A stretch of 64,000 bases of DNA from Caenorhabditis elegans (GCF_000002985.6 NC_003283.11:744001-808000), one strand, 5' to 3'; positions 33,606-46,199 are shown, counted from the first letter of the stretch. Notes: a model not told the origin generated them from the letters alone. Numbers and translations: made by a program.

Positions 33606-34178
33606 ATGGCATCCTACACTGCTCAACGTGAGTTTTTTCTTTTGAAACTTAAAAAAAAAACTGAATAGTTTTCCAGAAGCCGAGGCACTTCTCAAGCCAC
33701 AATTTGAAAAATACGGAAAACTTGTTGATGATGAGGTTTGGGCGGAGGTAGAAGGATATTATCATCCAAATGGTGTCCTCGTTCATAAGGATAAGGAGGC
33801 AGTTTACGGAAGCAAAGGTGAGTAGGCACGTAGGCAGGCATGTAGGCATGTAGGTATGTAGGCATGTAGGCATGTAGGCATGTAGGCATGTAGGCATATA
33901 GGCATGTAGGCATGTAGGTACCAGGGAATTTTTCATCAAATTTTCAATTTTCAGCCATCACCGCCCATCTTGCCAAGTTCGCCGAAGGAACCGGAAAATC
34001 AGTTGCCACAATTTTGAACGCCAAGTACGAGGGAGCCGGTGACTACCTCATCATCACTGCAGACTTCTCTGCTGAAACCGAAAAAGCTGGAACTGTGAAG
34101 GGAAAATTTTTGCAGATCTGGAAGAAGGAAGGCGACAGACACCTGGTTTTCCACGATGAATTTGAAATTAATCCATAG
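33606..34178 (+). CDS. Small NTF2/SnoaL-like (DUF4440-type) protein, 128 aa
   Basis: Exons 33606-33627 (MASYTAQ), 33677-33817 and 33955-34178, total 387 nt. Sequence: an N-terminal helix AEALLKPQFEKYGKLVDDEV, then WAEVEGYYHPNGVLVHKDKE, AITAHLAKFAEGTGKSVATI, GDYLIITADFSAETEKAGTV and FLQIWKKEGDRHLVFHDEFE. That helix-then-sheet layout, with a tyrosine-histidine segment in the second helix and a terminal W-K..G strand, is typical of the cone-shaped NTF2-like fold of DUF4440/SnoaL proteins; ligand or activity is unknown. No signal peptide, so cytosolic. Intron 2 contains an 8-bp minisatellite, and another array follows the stop by 77 bp. Good codon bias suggests real expression. Confidence 0.75.
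33823..33920. repeat. 8-bp minisatellite (GCATGTAG)n, array 2, in intron
   Basis: About 12 copies inside the 137-nt second intron of the NTF2-like gene, starting right after the donor and inverted relative to array 1. Splice sites are intact around it. Confidence 0.9.
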
Positions 34179-34254
34179 AAATTTGGGAACTTTTTTGTCT
34201 GATAACAATTATTGTAATAAATTTTTTATTCTGAATTTTCCTCTCGTCTCTCGT

Positions 34255-34450
34255 AAGCATGTAGGCATGTAGGCATGTAGGCATGTAGGCATGTAGGCAT
34301 GTAGACATGTAGGTATGTAGGCATGTGTAGGCATGTAGGCATGTAGGCACGTAGGCATGTAGGCATGTAGACATGTAGACATGTAGGCACATAGGGACAT
34401 AGGCATGTAAGCATGTAGGCAATTTGGCATGTAGGCACGTAGGCACCAAG
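34255..34450. repeat. 8-bp minisatellite (GCATGTAG)n, array 3
   Basis: About 24 copies with variants (GACATGTAG, GCACGTAG, a CATGTGTAG interruption). Downstream of the NTF2-like gene. Confidence 0.9.
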
Positions 34451-34638
34451 GTCTGGCATTTTCCAGATTTTGTAGCCTAATATTACGGAACTGTGGTAGT
34501 ACGTGCCATTTACGTGATTTTTTTTTCATCTAAATGTCCAAAAATGATTCATTTTGTATGTTTTCTTCGGAACTCGGAACCGTAGTAACTCATTCGAGTA
34601 TGAAATCAAACAAATCTAGTCTAGCTGCTCATTTATGA

Positions 34639-36223
34639 ATGTTTGACGTGGTAACCATCGTCGCATTCTGTGCTCTTCTATTTTCTGTAACCACTTGCTC
34701 ACTTAACACTTATTTTGTGCTCTTTATATTTTTCATCAAAAAGTTGAAAAATAAATCGGAATTTTCTTTAATATATGGCAGATTTGTACTTGATAGCCTC
34801 TACTCATTATCAAGTAGGCTACCAATTGCTTCTGCTTCAACAATTGAAAAATATAAACTTTCAGCTTCGGCTCATTTGAGCTACTACTTCCTTAGAGTTC
34901 TAGCTCCAGAACTTGCTGTCAAAAACCTTTCATTTTTCATCGCATGGCCTAATTTTGTCTTGGGAAGTATTCGAAGCCGTCTCGTACTTCTTATCACTGC
35001 TGATAGAGTTCTAGCCTCGTGTGCTCCGTTTTTCTACCACAAAAATCGGCCGAAAATCTCATTTATTCCGGTTGCAATAGGGTATTTAGCATATTCGATT
35101 TTTGAGCAATATATCATGTTTGGGATTTGTGATATGGTGATTGATATTCCAATTGAGTGCAATAATTTCGGGTGTAGTGTGAACTCGTGTTATCACAACT
35201 ATTGGAAGTGGTATGAACAGGTTGGTGATGGCGTGGACTGTGTAGATTTACGCAAACTTGTGTACTCCGAGAGAAGAAGCTTGAATGAAGGCATGTAGGC
35301 ATGTAGGCATGTAGGCATGTAGGCATGTAGGCATGTAGGCATGTAGGCATGTAGGCATGTAGGCATGTAGACATGTAGGCATGTAGGCATGTAGGCATGT
35401 AGGCATGTAGGCATGTAGGCATGTAGGCAATTAGGCATTTAGGCAATTAGGCATTTAGGCATGTAGGCATGCAGGCTGTGTTAGATGCAAAAACAAATTG
35501 CGAAAAAAAAGTTTAAGCCAAAACAGCTGTAACTCTGTAAAATTTGAACTCACTCTTTTCCACGTGGAGTACACGAATCTTCGTAAATCTACACAGTTTT
35601 AATGCTTTTAAATCACACATGGTTGGGTCTAGGCGCTAGTTTGAAATGCAAAAAAAAATGCAAAAATATATATTTTTTTTTAAAAACATTTTTATGGGAA
35701 CGAAAAGCAAAACTTCGCTTTTTTTTTTAGAAATTTACAATCTTTCGAGATTAAACTATTTTTTCTGTGACAAATTTTTTTTGGAAGAAAAAAAATTTTA
35801 AGATCATGCAACTCTGCATTGGAACCCTGTCGGTGGTTTTGTGCTTTCGCCTATTTGTCTGGAATAATTGCTCGACGGTAGCGAGCAATAAGGCGATTTC
35901 AAGGGTGAGCTACTCACAATTTTTCTTCAAAAAAAAAAACCAAAAATTCCAAAAAATTCCTCCAGGCCACCCGAATCTCCCTGCTTGACTCCTTTATGAT
36001 ATTCGCATTTGACTTTACCCCAATTTTCCTCATGACACACTTCCCTGAAGTCAATTTTCGGTCTGTTGGGCCTCTGAGTGCATTTTGCAAGAACTTGGGT
36101 TTCGTCATCGAAGCTGTGATAATATTTCGAGTTCTTATATCCAACAACGCGGTTTTGCCCGCTTCGACGAGCAGGACGTCTCGGGTTTTTTTAGCAACTG
36201 ATTTTCGCCCTGAGCATCTATAA
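34639..36223 (+). CDS. srbc-family 7TM chemoreceptor, 296 aa
   Basis: Exons 34639-34813, 34865-35220, 35803-35904 and 35966-36223 (175, 356, 102 and 258 nt), total 891. Motifs: SEFSLIYGRFVLDSLYSLS, PELAVKNLSFFIAWPNFVLG, DRVLASCAPFFYHKNR, CDMVIDIPIECNNFGC, NSCYHNYWKWYEQ, LCFRLFVWN, SVGPLSAFCKNLGFVIEA. Intron 1 is 51 nt, free of stops and divisible by three, so an unspliced reading adds 17 residues; comparison with its paralogues shows it is an intron. Intron 2 (582 nt) carries an 8-bp minisatellite. Neighbouring srbc genes in the same direction form a tandem family. No damage seen. Confidence 0.83.
35287..35476. repeat. 8-bp minisatellite (GCATGTAG)n, array 4, in srbc intron
   Basis: About 23 near-perfect copies, the most homogeneous of the four arrays, inside intron 2 of the second srbc gene. 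The last units vary to GCAATTAG and GCATTTAG. Confidence 0.9.
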
Positions 36224-36298
36224 ACTTTTGAACATTACGTGTGCTCAGCGAAGTATAAAGTCGTGTTGCAATGCAACTTCCATTAGTATCTCGTGATA

Positions 36299-37803
36299 AT
36301 GATGCACGTTTCTGCCGTTATAGTAGCTTTGATAGCTCTTATTTTATCGCTAAGCACTTTTTTACTGAATTTTTATATTTTCTTGGCCATATTTATCTTT
36401 AAAAAAATCCCGAAAAAACCTGAAATGTTCCTGATCTACGCCAGATTTGCTATCGACATATGTTATGCACTTGGTAGTAAGTTTTTATGAAAAAAAAAAT
36501 TTCCGCAGAAATCGTAGTGCAAATTTAGATTCTTCAAACCTTGGCTATTTCACTCTTCGGTTACTTTTCCCTGAAGCTCATGTGAAAAACCTGTCATTTT
36601 TCATAGCCTGGCCCACATTTAACCTGGGAAGTTTTCGGGTTTTTCTAGTGTTTTTCATGACTTCCGACCGAGTTTTTGCATCCTTTTTCCCAATTTATTA
36701 TCATAAATATCGATCGCATTGCCCTACCGCAACAATTTTATTACTAATGTGCGCCTATACAGTTTTCGAGCAATACATTCTATTTGTGATGTGCGATTTT
36801 ACAATCGATGTACCAAGTAGTTGTATGCATTTGGGATGTACAGTTAGTAAATGCTATTTTGAGTATTGGTTGTGGTTTGAGCAGGTAATTAGGGTACTAG
36901 GTCTCGACGCGACAATTGTTTTTTGTCGAATGCAAAAAGGTGCGCGCCTTTAAAGAGTACTGTAATTTTTAAATTTACAACTAGGAAAATCGATGAAAGT
37001 TCCGCAATTTTTACGATACTCTTTAAAGGAGCACACCCTTTTTAACCTATCCGGGCAAATTGGGCAAATAGGCAAATTGCCGGTTTGCCGATCCGCCGGA
37101 AATTTTGATTTTCGACAAATTGCTGGTTTTCCGAAAATAATCGTTTGCAATTTTTTCCCGTTTTCTTTTGATATTTTTATAGAATTTGCTTACTTTTCAA
37201 ATCGAATGTAGGAACATTCATAGGATGCGTTTAATTTTGCCGATAAAAATTGAAATTCTTAAATTTCCAAAAAATGTGCAAAACCATAATTTGCCGAAAG
37301 TTTTTGGCAATTGCTGTTTCTCCGGCGATTTGCCGGTTTGCCGGAAATTTCAATTCCGGCAATTCGCCGATTTGCCGATAATAATCGTTTGCCTCCCACC
37401 CCTATAATAAATTTTCAGCATGGCTATTTTTCCATTGGACTGTTATCCCTTTTAGTATGCTTCAGATTTTTTGTATGGAATTTTTTGAAAAAACGGAACA
37501 ATTCTATTTCAAGGGTAAGCTTTGGTAAGAAAAATGCTTCACTCCAAAAATCGCCTTCAGGCCACCAAAATCGCTTTACTGGACACTTTTATTCTCTTCA
37601 CTTTTGATCTACTACCCTCCTTTCTCTTTTCTCACTTCCCCGCCATCAATTTTGAAACAGTGGGCCCGCTGAGCGCAGTTTGCAAGAATGCTGGATTTGT
37701 TATTGAGTCGGTGATAATCTGCAAAATTTTGCTGGGCACGAGGTCCATGGTGGCGCCAAGTTCCAGCAATAAGTACACGCCGAACCGGGAGCCACCGATT
37801 TAG
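36299..37803 (+). CDS. srbc-family 7TM chemoreceptor, 290 aa
   Basis: Exons 36299-36476 (178 nt), 36529-36884 (356), 37419-37514 (96) and 37561-37803 (243), total 873. Motifs: KKPEMFLIYARFAIDICYAL, PEAHVKNLSFFIAWPTFNLG, DRVFASFFPIYYHKYR, CDFTIDVPSSCMHLGC, KCYFEYWLWFEQ, LLVCFRFFVWN, TVGPLSAVCKNAGFVIESVI. Two adjacent ATGs (36299, 36302) start the protein; either is possible. Intron 2 holds two repeats: a CTTTAAAG palindrome (36944-37042) and a CCGGCAAAT array (37060-37400). The exon 2 length matches the other two srbc genes exactly. Confidence 0.83.
36944..37042. repeat. Small palindrome, CTTTAAAG core, in srbc intron
   Basis: AAAGGTGCGCGCCTTTAAAG / CTTTAAAGGAGCACACCCTT ends, ~40 bp arms around AAATTTACAACTAGG. 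Same family as 28863-29069. Confidence 0.7.
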
Positions 37804-38755
37804 AGAAGCCGACACTTCACGGGTTGACTTTGAAAATATAACATTATATATATAACGCTATAACATTCTGCTTTAATTTCTGAAAAAATAGAACCCATAT
37901 AATAACTTTATATAATTTAATAAAAAAGTTTATTTTTTTAAATAATTTTTGGAATTTTTTTACAGGAAATTTAAATTATTTTTAAGTTTATTTTTTCAAA
38001 GTTCCCAATTTAATAAATGTGAATTCTTTTTAACTGAACAAAAATCTCGTTAACTTCAATACTGAATGATTTAAAAAACTGGAAAAACTTTAAAAATCCT
38101 TTAAAAAAAACAAAACCTTACAGCATCTTGATCATTTCATTAATAATAATTTTCAACTTACTTTCAACTTTTTGGCAAAATGCCAAATTTATAAATGTGG
38201 ACACTCCGAAAATTCCTCGGCTAATTGCACCTAAAAAATCTGAAATATGAAAAAAAAAATCCCTCAATATATTCGCAATTTTCAAGTTTTTTCCAGCTAA
38301 AAATATGACTAACAAAAAATATTTTATGTTCTCTCCAAAAATAAATTCCAAAATAAATATGAATTATTCTCATCTGAATAGTGTGAAATTGAATGAAGCT
38401 GATTACTCATTTTTCCAGTGTTCATACGAAAAACAAAAAAAAAACAAAACAAATTTTGATTTCTGGTTGTCACGAAAAGACTCTAACTTTTGTCTCCGAA
38501 ATTTTTGAAGTTTAACAAAAAAAAATCAAAATTAATAGGTTAAACTATCCAACCCCGTCATCAAGATGTTCGACGTCAAAACTCGCTAATCTGCCGAGCC
38601 GTTTTCGAGATGAATAGCTTGTCGTATTTGTTAGATATTCCCCGGTAATCCCCTGGTCACTCTAACTTCATGTGCCTGGATACAAAATTGAAGTCTTGAT
38701 TGGATAAAGCCCCTTTTTCTGCTTATTTTTCATTTTTGGTTTTCCACAACAAATC
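37804..38755. other. AT-rich intergenic, no gene seen
   Basis: Poly-A/T-rich sequence with no splice-consistent exon. Around 38530-38735 it is more mixed in composition and leads into the start of the next receptor, so its promoter is probably there. Confidence 0.6.
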
Positions 38756-40763
38756 ATGTCGTGCGACGAAGAAATTTTAGAAAAAATCGTGAATTCTGTA
38801 ACTCTACGAGTCGTGGAAATTCTCATGCTTATACTATCAACGATATCGATTCCTGTACTTTTTCATATGTTTCACAGGTGCAAAAACACCCAGTTATTTC
38901 ATTTCAATATTCGATTGATTTCTGCATTTCACTGTCTTTGCCTAATGATTCATTGCATTGCAAGGTAAGAGGGATCTATTGATGTATGCCAGGACTTGCG
39001 GTTTTGATAAATGGTAGGCAGGCACTAAAAAGACGGCCTACCTACTATGAATAAACAAATGTTGAAAAATTTCAGAGTATTCCAGCACGGTGCGGACCTG
39101 TTCCTTTACTTCTCAGACATCCCGATTTGCGAAAAAGTACCCAGCGTCAAAAGGTCTCTTAGTATTTTTTTTTCATAAATCCCTAAACTATCCTGAATTT
39201 CCAGATGCCTGGCAACCCGGATTCCCTACATTTTCGGGCTCTTTTGTGCAAGCTACTCCACAGTATTCATGGTTTTGGAGCGGACAATCGCGACAAAGAA
39301 CTATAAAAAATACGAGAATAGACATAAAACTCTGGGCTATTGCTTTATTTTCGGCCAGATTTTCATGGGAACCACCACGACGATTGCGATTTTTTATAAA
39401 TTTGATTTCAATCAAGGACAGGAGTTTTGTTCGGTAAGCTTATCATTTTTGCTCCCGCCCTGCTCCAGCTCAAATTTCCAAATTTTTCAGGGTAGCCAAT
39501 CTTCCGACCCAGCCTATATGATCATACCAGAATCGGTGGCAATATTGTCAAATTTCATAGCTTTCTTCCAATTTGGCAAACTAATGAGAATCAATACAGT
39601 AACCGAACCATCTAAAAAATTTCAACATCAACATGAAATTTTTCCAGAAAATCCGAGTAGGAAGCTCTGAAAACAACTTGAGCCAAAAGTATCAAATTGA
39701 GGAAAATTTGAATGTTGTGAGAATACTCCGTGCGTTCACGAAATGCGATTTCGTATTTATTTTAATTTATTTTACCATGGGAATCCCGTTCCATTTGGTT
39801 GGCAAACATTTGGATCATGCAGATTATTATGCACTTTTCGAGGGTAGGTACAAAATTAATAAAAAATTATTAACGAGTTTTCGACTTAAAAATTTATTTC
39901 AAATTGAAGTTAGGACGGAATTCTGGCTTCCCTCATAAATCAAAATGGCTAGGCCATTTTGGGTCAGAGAGATTTTGTGTAGATTTACAGCGCGTTGCGT
40001 GTCGCGTCGCGGCTCGTTTTTAGTTGTAAAACTGATGTATTTGTCCGTGTGGAGTACACGACACTTAAAGTGAGCTATATCAATCGAAAAAAAAACTTTG
40101 AAAAATTCATCAATTTTTTCTTAACTTTAAAGAAATCTTCCAATTTTCAAAAAACACATTTTAGTTGACTGGATAAAAAATATTCAGAAGTTTAATAATT
40201 TTTGTTTTCATTTTCTAATATTAGTTTCAAATGGAATAAAACGAGAAAAGCCAAAATAACTCAGTAAAATTTGCCGAAACCCACATTTTTGCAAAAAAAA
40301 ATCATAAAGAAGGTTAAAAAAATAATATGTATTTGAGTTTTTAAATTCTCGAAGTTTTTTCTAATTTTCCAGAATTTTTTAAAAACATTTCTGGAGCATT
40401 TTTCTTTTTTTCAATAGCTTCCAGGACATTTTAAGAAAGTTCCAGAAGTTTTCTGAATTTTTCCAGAGGCCTTCCACATTTCTAAAAAAAAAACTTTTTG
40501 GATGTTTCAAAGTACGTCTCACTAATTTCAAAACTACTTTTTTTCAGTGATCTACTTTGTTCCAATATACTCGCTAATCATGCCAGCCTACATTTATCAA
40601 TTCTCCAAAAAAGTTAGTATTTTCTGTCCAAAAATTCTTAGAAATTTTCCAAAAATAATCGCAACACTTCCAGCAACGCGTCGAACGAATCAACAGAGTG
40701 GAGCAGAAAATTCAGGTGTCCGAGGACGCGTATTTTCAGTTTATACATAAACAGTGGACGTGA
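38756..40763 (+). CDS. srab-like (Sra superfamily) 7TM chemoreceptor, 324 aa
   Basis: Exons 38756-38964, 39076-39153, 39205-39433, 39491-39598, 39648-39843, 40548-40612 and 40674-40763, total 975 nt. Features: first helix VVEILMLILSTISIPVLFHM, LFHFNIRLISAFHCLCLMIH, then RVFQHGADLFLYFS, a Cys pair across TM3, VFMVLERTIATKNYKKYENR (the conserved ERxIAT after TM3), NNLSQKYQIEENLNVVRILR before TM6, and VSEDAYFQFIHKQW at the C-terminus. The FHxNxR, ERTIAT and LSxxYQxxEN motifs indicate the Sra superfamily, srab in particular; sra or srb are alternatives. A 704-nt intron between TM6 and TM7 is AT-rich. Intact. Confidence 0.78.
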
Positions 40764-43430
40764 CAAATATTTATACATTTATGCCGTACTTTATTTTTAT
40801 TAAATTTTTGCACCGCTATTTTCCATGAATATCTGATTTTGTTAGGACTTGTTTTTGTAGTTTCTATTTGGAAAACCCATTAAAGCGAAAAGTTCATTGG
40901 ACAATATTGGCATTAGACATGTTTTTCCATTTTATGCAAATAAGTCAGGACTAGAAGCAAAGTGATAAAAGTCACATTTTTAGAATTTTCTAGAAATTTC
41001 CTATAACGCCGGCATCTGCTTAAAGTTTTTCAGCAACTTCCAAAGCATGTCAGAGGTTTTCCGAATTTTTTAAAATCTTCCAAATTGTTTTTGATTTGAA
41101 CTTCAAGCCTATTTTTTTCGGAAAAGTTTTTTGGTAATTTAAAATTTCAAACTTCCAAAACCTGATTTTTGAAACAAAAATTTAAAATTAATTTTTTAAA
41201 AATATTAAAGTTTGAATTTCCTACTAAATTTTTTATTGAAAAATAAAAATCTGAATTTTCAGATTTTTTTTTGAAGAACATGAATTTCCTGCCACCCTGT
41301 CATAATGTTTTCAGTAGTAGAAATTTTAACTTCTGACTTATTTTTGTATAGTTAACAAATTTTTCGTTTTGAATTTTACTCGAAGCATTTTTTTCGAAAA
41401 GTGTAAATTTGATTTTCCAGCCAAATATGTTTCTCTATTAAAAAAAATTTTAAAAATCTTCATTTCAAAGTTCTTTCAACAACAAAAATTCAAAGCTTCA
41501 AACTCATTTTTTTCTAAAAATTATTTTAAAAATTAAAAATTTCATTTCTGTTTTTCTTTGAAAATTTTTAAATTCGAATTTCTAACAAAATTTCTGCCTA
41601 AAAAAAGGAATTTCAGCAACATTCTTTTCCTCAAATTTCATTTGATTAATCAATTTTCATAAAAGCTTCTAAAACTTATTTTCCATAATATACCAATTTT
41701 TTGTTGAAAAATTGAAATTTGAATTTGCAGCAAAGTTGTTGATCCGCCCCTGTTTTTTTTGTATTTCTGTGTTTTCATGTTTTTTTTTGAAAGTATGTAA
41801 CGGAGCCTAATTGGCTCTGCCTTTCAAAATAGTTTTGCAATTTTTTCTCTCTAAAATTCTCCTGACCATTTGTGTTATATTTTGCTCAAAGTTGCGTGGC
41901 CATACCTAACTTCCCTTTTTATAAAATTGAAACTGTTGTAATTTTTCCATTACAATTTTATTCAATTAATCCGTGACGCAAATTTAAAAAATGTGAGAAA
42001 ATTCAAAAAACAGAAAGTACTGATTTTTATTTTTTTTCGAAAAAAAAAAAACAAACAGAAAAAATGTGCTTCAACTTCTCTTCTCAAAATCTGAGAAAAT
42101 TAGTTCTCTATGTTCTGATTAATTTCCGTCAGAAAGTATAGTAAATGTAAGCAATATATATTGTTTTGAGGGGTTTGGTTGTACCGGTCAGTAATTTTTC
42201 GTTTTTGTTTTTCCACTTTTTTTGTGGCGGTGCCGTGAAGACTTTTGTCATAATTCTTTGAAAAAGATTATTCCAGGAATTTCTAATTAAAATTATTATT
42301 CAGTTTTTTTACTCTGAAATTTTGAATTTCAAATTGAACAAGTCACTTTTCTCACAATTTTCTACATACAACCTCTTATCAAACGTTGAATATTTCTTAG
42401 CTTTTTTGAAATTTAATGCTTTTTCGAAACTGTGCAATTTAGTCGCAAGCTTCTGCAATTTTTGGAATAAATTTTAAACTTTCTGGTGAAATTTTGCAGA
42501 TTCTTGGCCAACTTTTAGAACTTTTGCAAAGTTTTATCGACTTTTTCCTGAACTTTCCTGAATAACTTTGAAACTTTAAACAACTTCTGCAGTTTCTTGG
42601 CAAACTTTTAGAATTTTTATTCAATTTCTCATATTTGCAACAAAAGTTCAAAATTTTTACCATTTTTTCATAAAGTTTCAAAGGATTTCTGCAACCTTTT
42701 CGAGCGGTTTCAACTTCCTGGCAAAATTCCAAAAAAGTTTACTTGCCTGTAAACCATAAAACAATTAACAAAAGTTTTTGAATAAATTACCAACAAAAAA
42801 ACGTTCCCAGAGGGTCCAGTCAGACTATTATCTTAGGTTTTTCTAAAAACTTGAATCGAACTTCATTAAACAGAAAAAAAATACAAAAACACCTGATAAA
42901 TATGTGTCTGGTATTTGAATACTCTCAATGAATTGAAGAATAAATTATTTTTAAAAATCATTAAAATATGTCAGCTGAAAAACTTTTGAACTGATCTTTG
43001 CAATTTTCGTTTCCTTTTGTCACGGCTGACGATTTTTCGCTTGTGATGCCAAAAATTTGTTTTTTGTTCTGTCATAATATCTTACTCATAAGGTTTAATA
43101 CTATGTGCACATTAAAATCTCATTAAATACCCTCTAAAGTGAAATAATTTCAGAAAAAAAGTTAACGAGATATTGATAACCTTTCTAAAAACTGAATATG
43201 TGAAAAGTTTCATATCGATTTTTAGTTTTTTTTTCCAGAAATTTAAAAATTTTCGCAGAACCTTACATGTCTTTTTTAAGATGATTTCAGATATTTCTTA
43301 AACATTTCAGGATTTTTCCAAAGGTTTTAGAACCTTCTGAAACCTCTACATTCACAAAACTTTGAAAAATGTTGATTCCAATTTTTCCAAAATTTCTATA
43401 AATATTTTTTTTCTATTTTAAAATTTCCAG
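40764..43430. other. 2.7 kb AT-rich intergenic, no gene seen
   Basis: Long stretch of A/T homopolymer-rich DNA with repeated phrases such as TTTTGAAAAATT and a GGCAAACTTTTAGAA-type motif at 42490-42720 (three loose copies of CTTGGCMAACTTTTAGAAYTTTT). No in-phase exon series, no RNA gene recognised. Confidence 0.55.
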
Positions 43431-45888
43431 ATGTCAAATTTATCCAATTGCAACGAAATGGAAATTTCCAATATTCAAAACTCAATTCTCCTGCATTTCT
43501 CAGAAATTTTCATGCTAATATTAGCATTTGTATCTGTTCCAATTTTGATAATAATTATTGGAAAGTGTCTGAAGTCATCAACTTTCCATGTAAATATCCG
43601 AATTATCACTGCAGTGCACTGTGCGTGCATTTTATATCTATCTATGGCTGGTTCCAAAAATGATATGTGAAAAATTTCAATTTTCCGAAATGTAAGCAAA
43701 ACGTTATTCAAAAAAGGTGATACTAATTTTGGAAGTCGACCAAAAAAATTTTTTTTATGTCCTGATTATGCTCCAATTATTTGTATTTAACCAAGGTAGT
43801 AAAGCTCAAAATTTTCAAAAAAAATCCACATTTTGGAAAATTTGGCAGTTATTGTATGTATGCACATTAATGTTAAATTTCAGATGTGTAATATCCAGAA
43901 GTATGTACACATTTGGTATCTACATTTCCAGCTTCACCACTGTTTCTATGTCAATCGAGCGAACAATTGCCACGAGTATGTCGAAAAAATATGAACATCA
44001 AAAGTCGTGTTTAGGGCAGTCTCTAGTGGGATTTCAGGTAGGTCAAGACCGTTCTGAAGCTTGTTTGAAATATTTAATTTTGGTTTTTCAGGTCCTCTTC
44101 AGCGCGATTATTACATATTTTCTGTGTTTGAATCGCAACTTCACAGATCGACCGCTATATTGTGCGCTTCAGGGAAACGTGGAGTGGGCTCTTTCGGTGG
44201 AGATTGTGACGATTTCAGCAAATTTTATTGCGATTCTACAGTTTTGGAGACTTTATAATATTAATATGGTAAGAACCAGGCGGTGGGCAGCAAACGATTT
44301 TTTTCCGGCAAGTCGGCAAATAGGAAAAATTGCCGGAATTAAAATTGTGACAAATCTGCAAATCGGCAAACTGTCGATTTGCCAAGTTTGCAGGAAAAAC
44401 GTACATCTATTTTGAAAAGTAAGCAAGTTCGATGAGAATATCTAAAGACAACGGGAAACAATTTCAAAAAGGCACACTTTTAGGTGGTTCTTACTTATAA
44501 AAAATCCCATTAAAGGTGGAGTAGCGCCAGTGGGGATTTTGTCTAAATACACCTATAACGATCCAAAACAACCGAATATCATAATAAAACACTCCAAAAA
44601 ATTTTAGATTTTTCATAATTTCCGGTCAAAGTTTTGACAAATTGCCAAAATTTTGAAAAATACGGGCTTTTGAGGAAATTTAAAGAAATGTCGTATGTTT
44701 CGACCCCTACAATGTTTTAATACAAATAGTTTAAACAAAATTAAAACTTCCAAAATTATAAGTCGACTTCCAAAATTATAAGTGGCAAAAACTGAGTAAT
44801 TGTCACTTTTTGACAGTTAATAAAAAATTTACAAAATGTTTTGGAAAAGTTTGATAACGATATTTGGGAATTTTGGGACCAAACGAGTTGTTTTTAACAA
44901 ATTCCCCACTGGCGCTACTCCATCTTTAAACACTTCCGGCAAATTAATATCCGGTAAATTGCAAATCGGCAAACCGGCATCTTGCCGAAATTGAAAATTT
45001 GCGGCGAACTGGCAATTTAAGAACTGTAGTGTTTACTTTTCGCTAAATTTCCAGAAATATCAAAATGTTTTCACAATCAGAAGTTTTTTGACATATCCGA
45101 TATTTTCTAATTTTTCCAAAAATTTCCAATACTTTCTACAGGGTTTTTAATTTCTCCTGAACTTTAAAACAGTATTAAACATTTTTAAACGTTTTGAAAA
45201 AGTTCTAAAAATTCCCAAAACCATCCAGAAGTTTTTCGACTTTTTTCAATTTCCCAATCACCATTTTCTCACAAAAAAAGGATAAATTTTTGCAGAAACT
45301 CCGCACCAACTCAAAAGTGTCAAATTTAAGCCAAAAATTTCAAATCGAGGAGAACAAAACTTTGATTCGAATCATCATGCGTTTCTATTGCTTCGACTTC
45401 ATTTTTATGGTACTCTATTTTTTCGGCAGTTTTTTACTGGAAGCTTTGAATGCTAGAATAGATAAAGGGACCATGTTTGGAATGTTGGAATGTGAGTTTT
45501 CGTCTGAAAGTTGTTTTGGAAGGATTGAATATGTATTTACAGTAATCCATTGCCTTCCCGTTTACACAATTGTCGTTTCGTTTCTGATGATGAAAGTTTT
45601 CAAAAAGGTAAATTCATGAATTTCGTTTTGCCTTTCTACATGCCTACCCCATGCCTGCCTTGTACCTACTTGCCTGCTTTCTTGCCAATTGCAGTACCCA
45701 CGCCGACCGCAGGAGCGTAGGCCCTTAGGCAGGCATGGAGACGTACCTACGATTAAGAAAAAACTTAAACTTCCTACGTAACCTCTTTTCAGAGTAACGA
45801 CGAAAAAACGATGAGAATTGTTTCGGAGGTTCAAGTGAAGGAAGATGCTTACTTCGTTTATTTGAAAGAACAGTGGGCTCACAAGTGA
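43431..45888 (+). CDS. srab-like 7TM chemoreceptor, paralogue of the preceding gene (possibly damaged)
   Basis: Exon 1 from 43431 (MSNLSNCNEMEISN) with HFSEIFMLILAFVSVPILII and FHVNIRIITAVHCACI. Then 43884-44037 (RCVISRSMYTFGIYISS, VSMSIERTIATSMSKKYEHQ), 44092-44268, 45296-45491 (NLSQKFQIEENKTLIRIIMR), 45543-45607 and 45793-45888, ending VKEDAYFVYLKEQWAHK. The last exons have the same lengths (196, 65) and phases as the upstream paralogue. The exon after exon 1, which should encode the TM2-TM3 loop, is not convincing: exon 1 has no donor matching the paralogue's phase and 43690-43800 shows only a weak candidate (SRPKKFFLCPDY). The gene may therefore be a pseudogene or use an unusual splice. 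A 1-kb intron is filled with CCGGCAAAT repeats. Confidence 0.6.
44288..45025. repeat. CCGGCAAATCGGCAAA repeats in srab intron
   Basis: Copies of GGCAAATCGGCAAACCGGC-type units at 44305-44400 and 44935-45020 bracket a ~530 bp unique segment that contains GGAGTAGCGCCAGTGGGGAT and its complement (44518 and 44905), suggesting a small inverted-repeat insertion inside the array. Confidence 0.7.
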
Positions 45889-46199
45889 CTCCCACGTCGT
45901 TGCGTTTTAAATTAATAAATTATAATTTTTCAAGAAATATAATGATTTTTATGACTTTTCAATTTTACCTTTTTTCAGCTGCTTCTGACTAGCAAAGAGA
46001 ACATTTTTGTTTTTAAAGAATGCGACTTACTTGGTACGTACCTTTTTAAATAACAATTTCCGGGTTCAAAAAATATCTACTAGCTCCCAAAAATATTTTA
46101 ACCATGTGATATGGACAGAGTCACAAATATCAAATGTGCTCCAGCTATTATAACAGATTTGAAGATTTTCACTTTTTAAACAAAAAACTAATATAGAAA

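Noticed and set aside
33692-35446. Long ORFs of repeated MPTCLHAY on the minus strand
   Set aside because: They are translations of the 8-bp minisatellite, whose 24-nt period is open in all frames; no codon bias, splice sites or family.
33313-35476. Internal telomere repeats
   Set aside because: The unit is GCATGTAG/GTAGGCAT, 8 bp, not the 6-bp TTAGGC nematode repeat.
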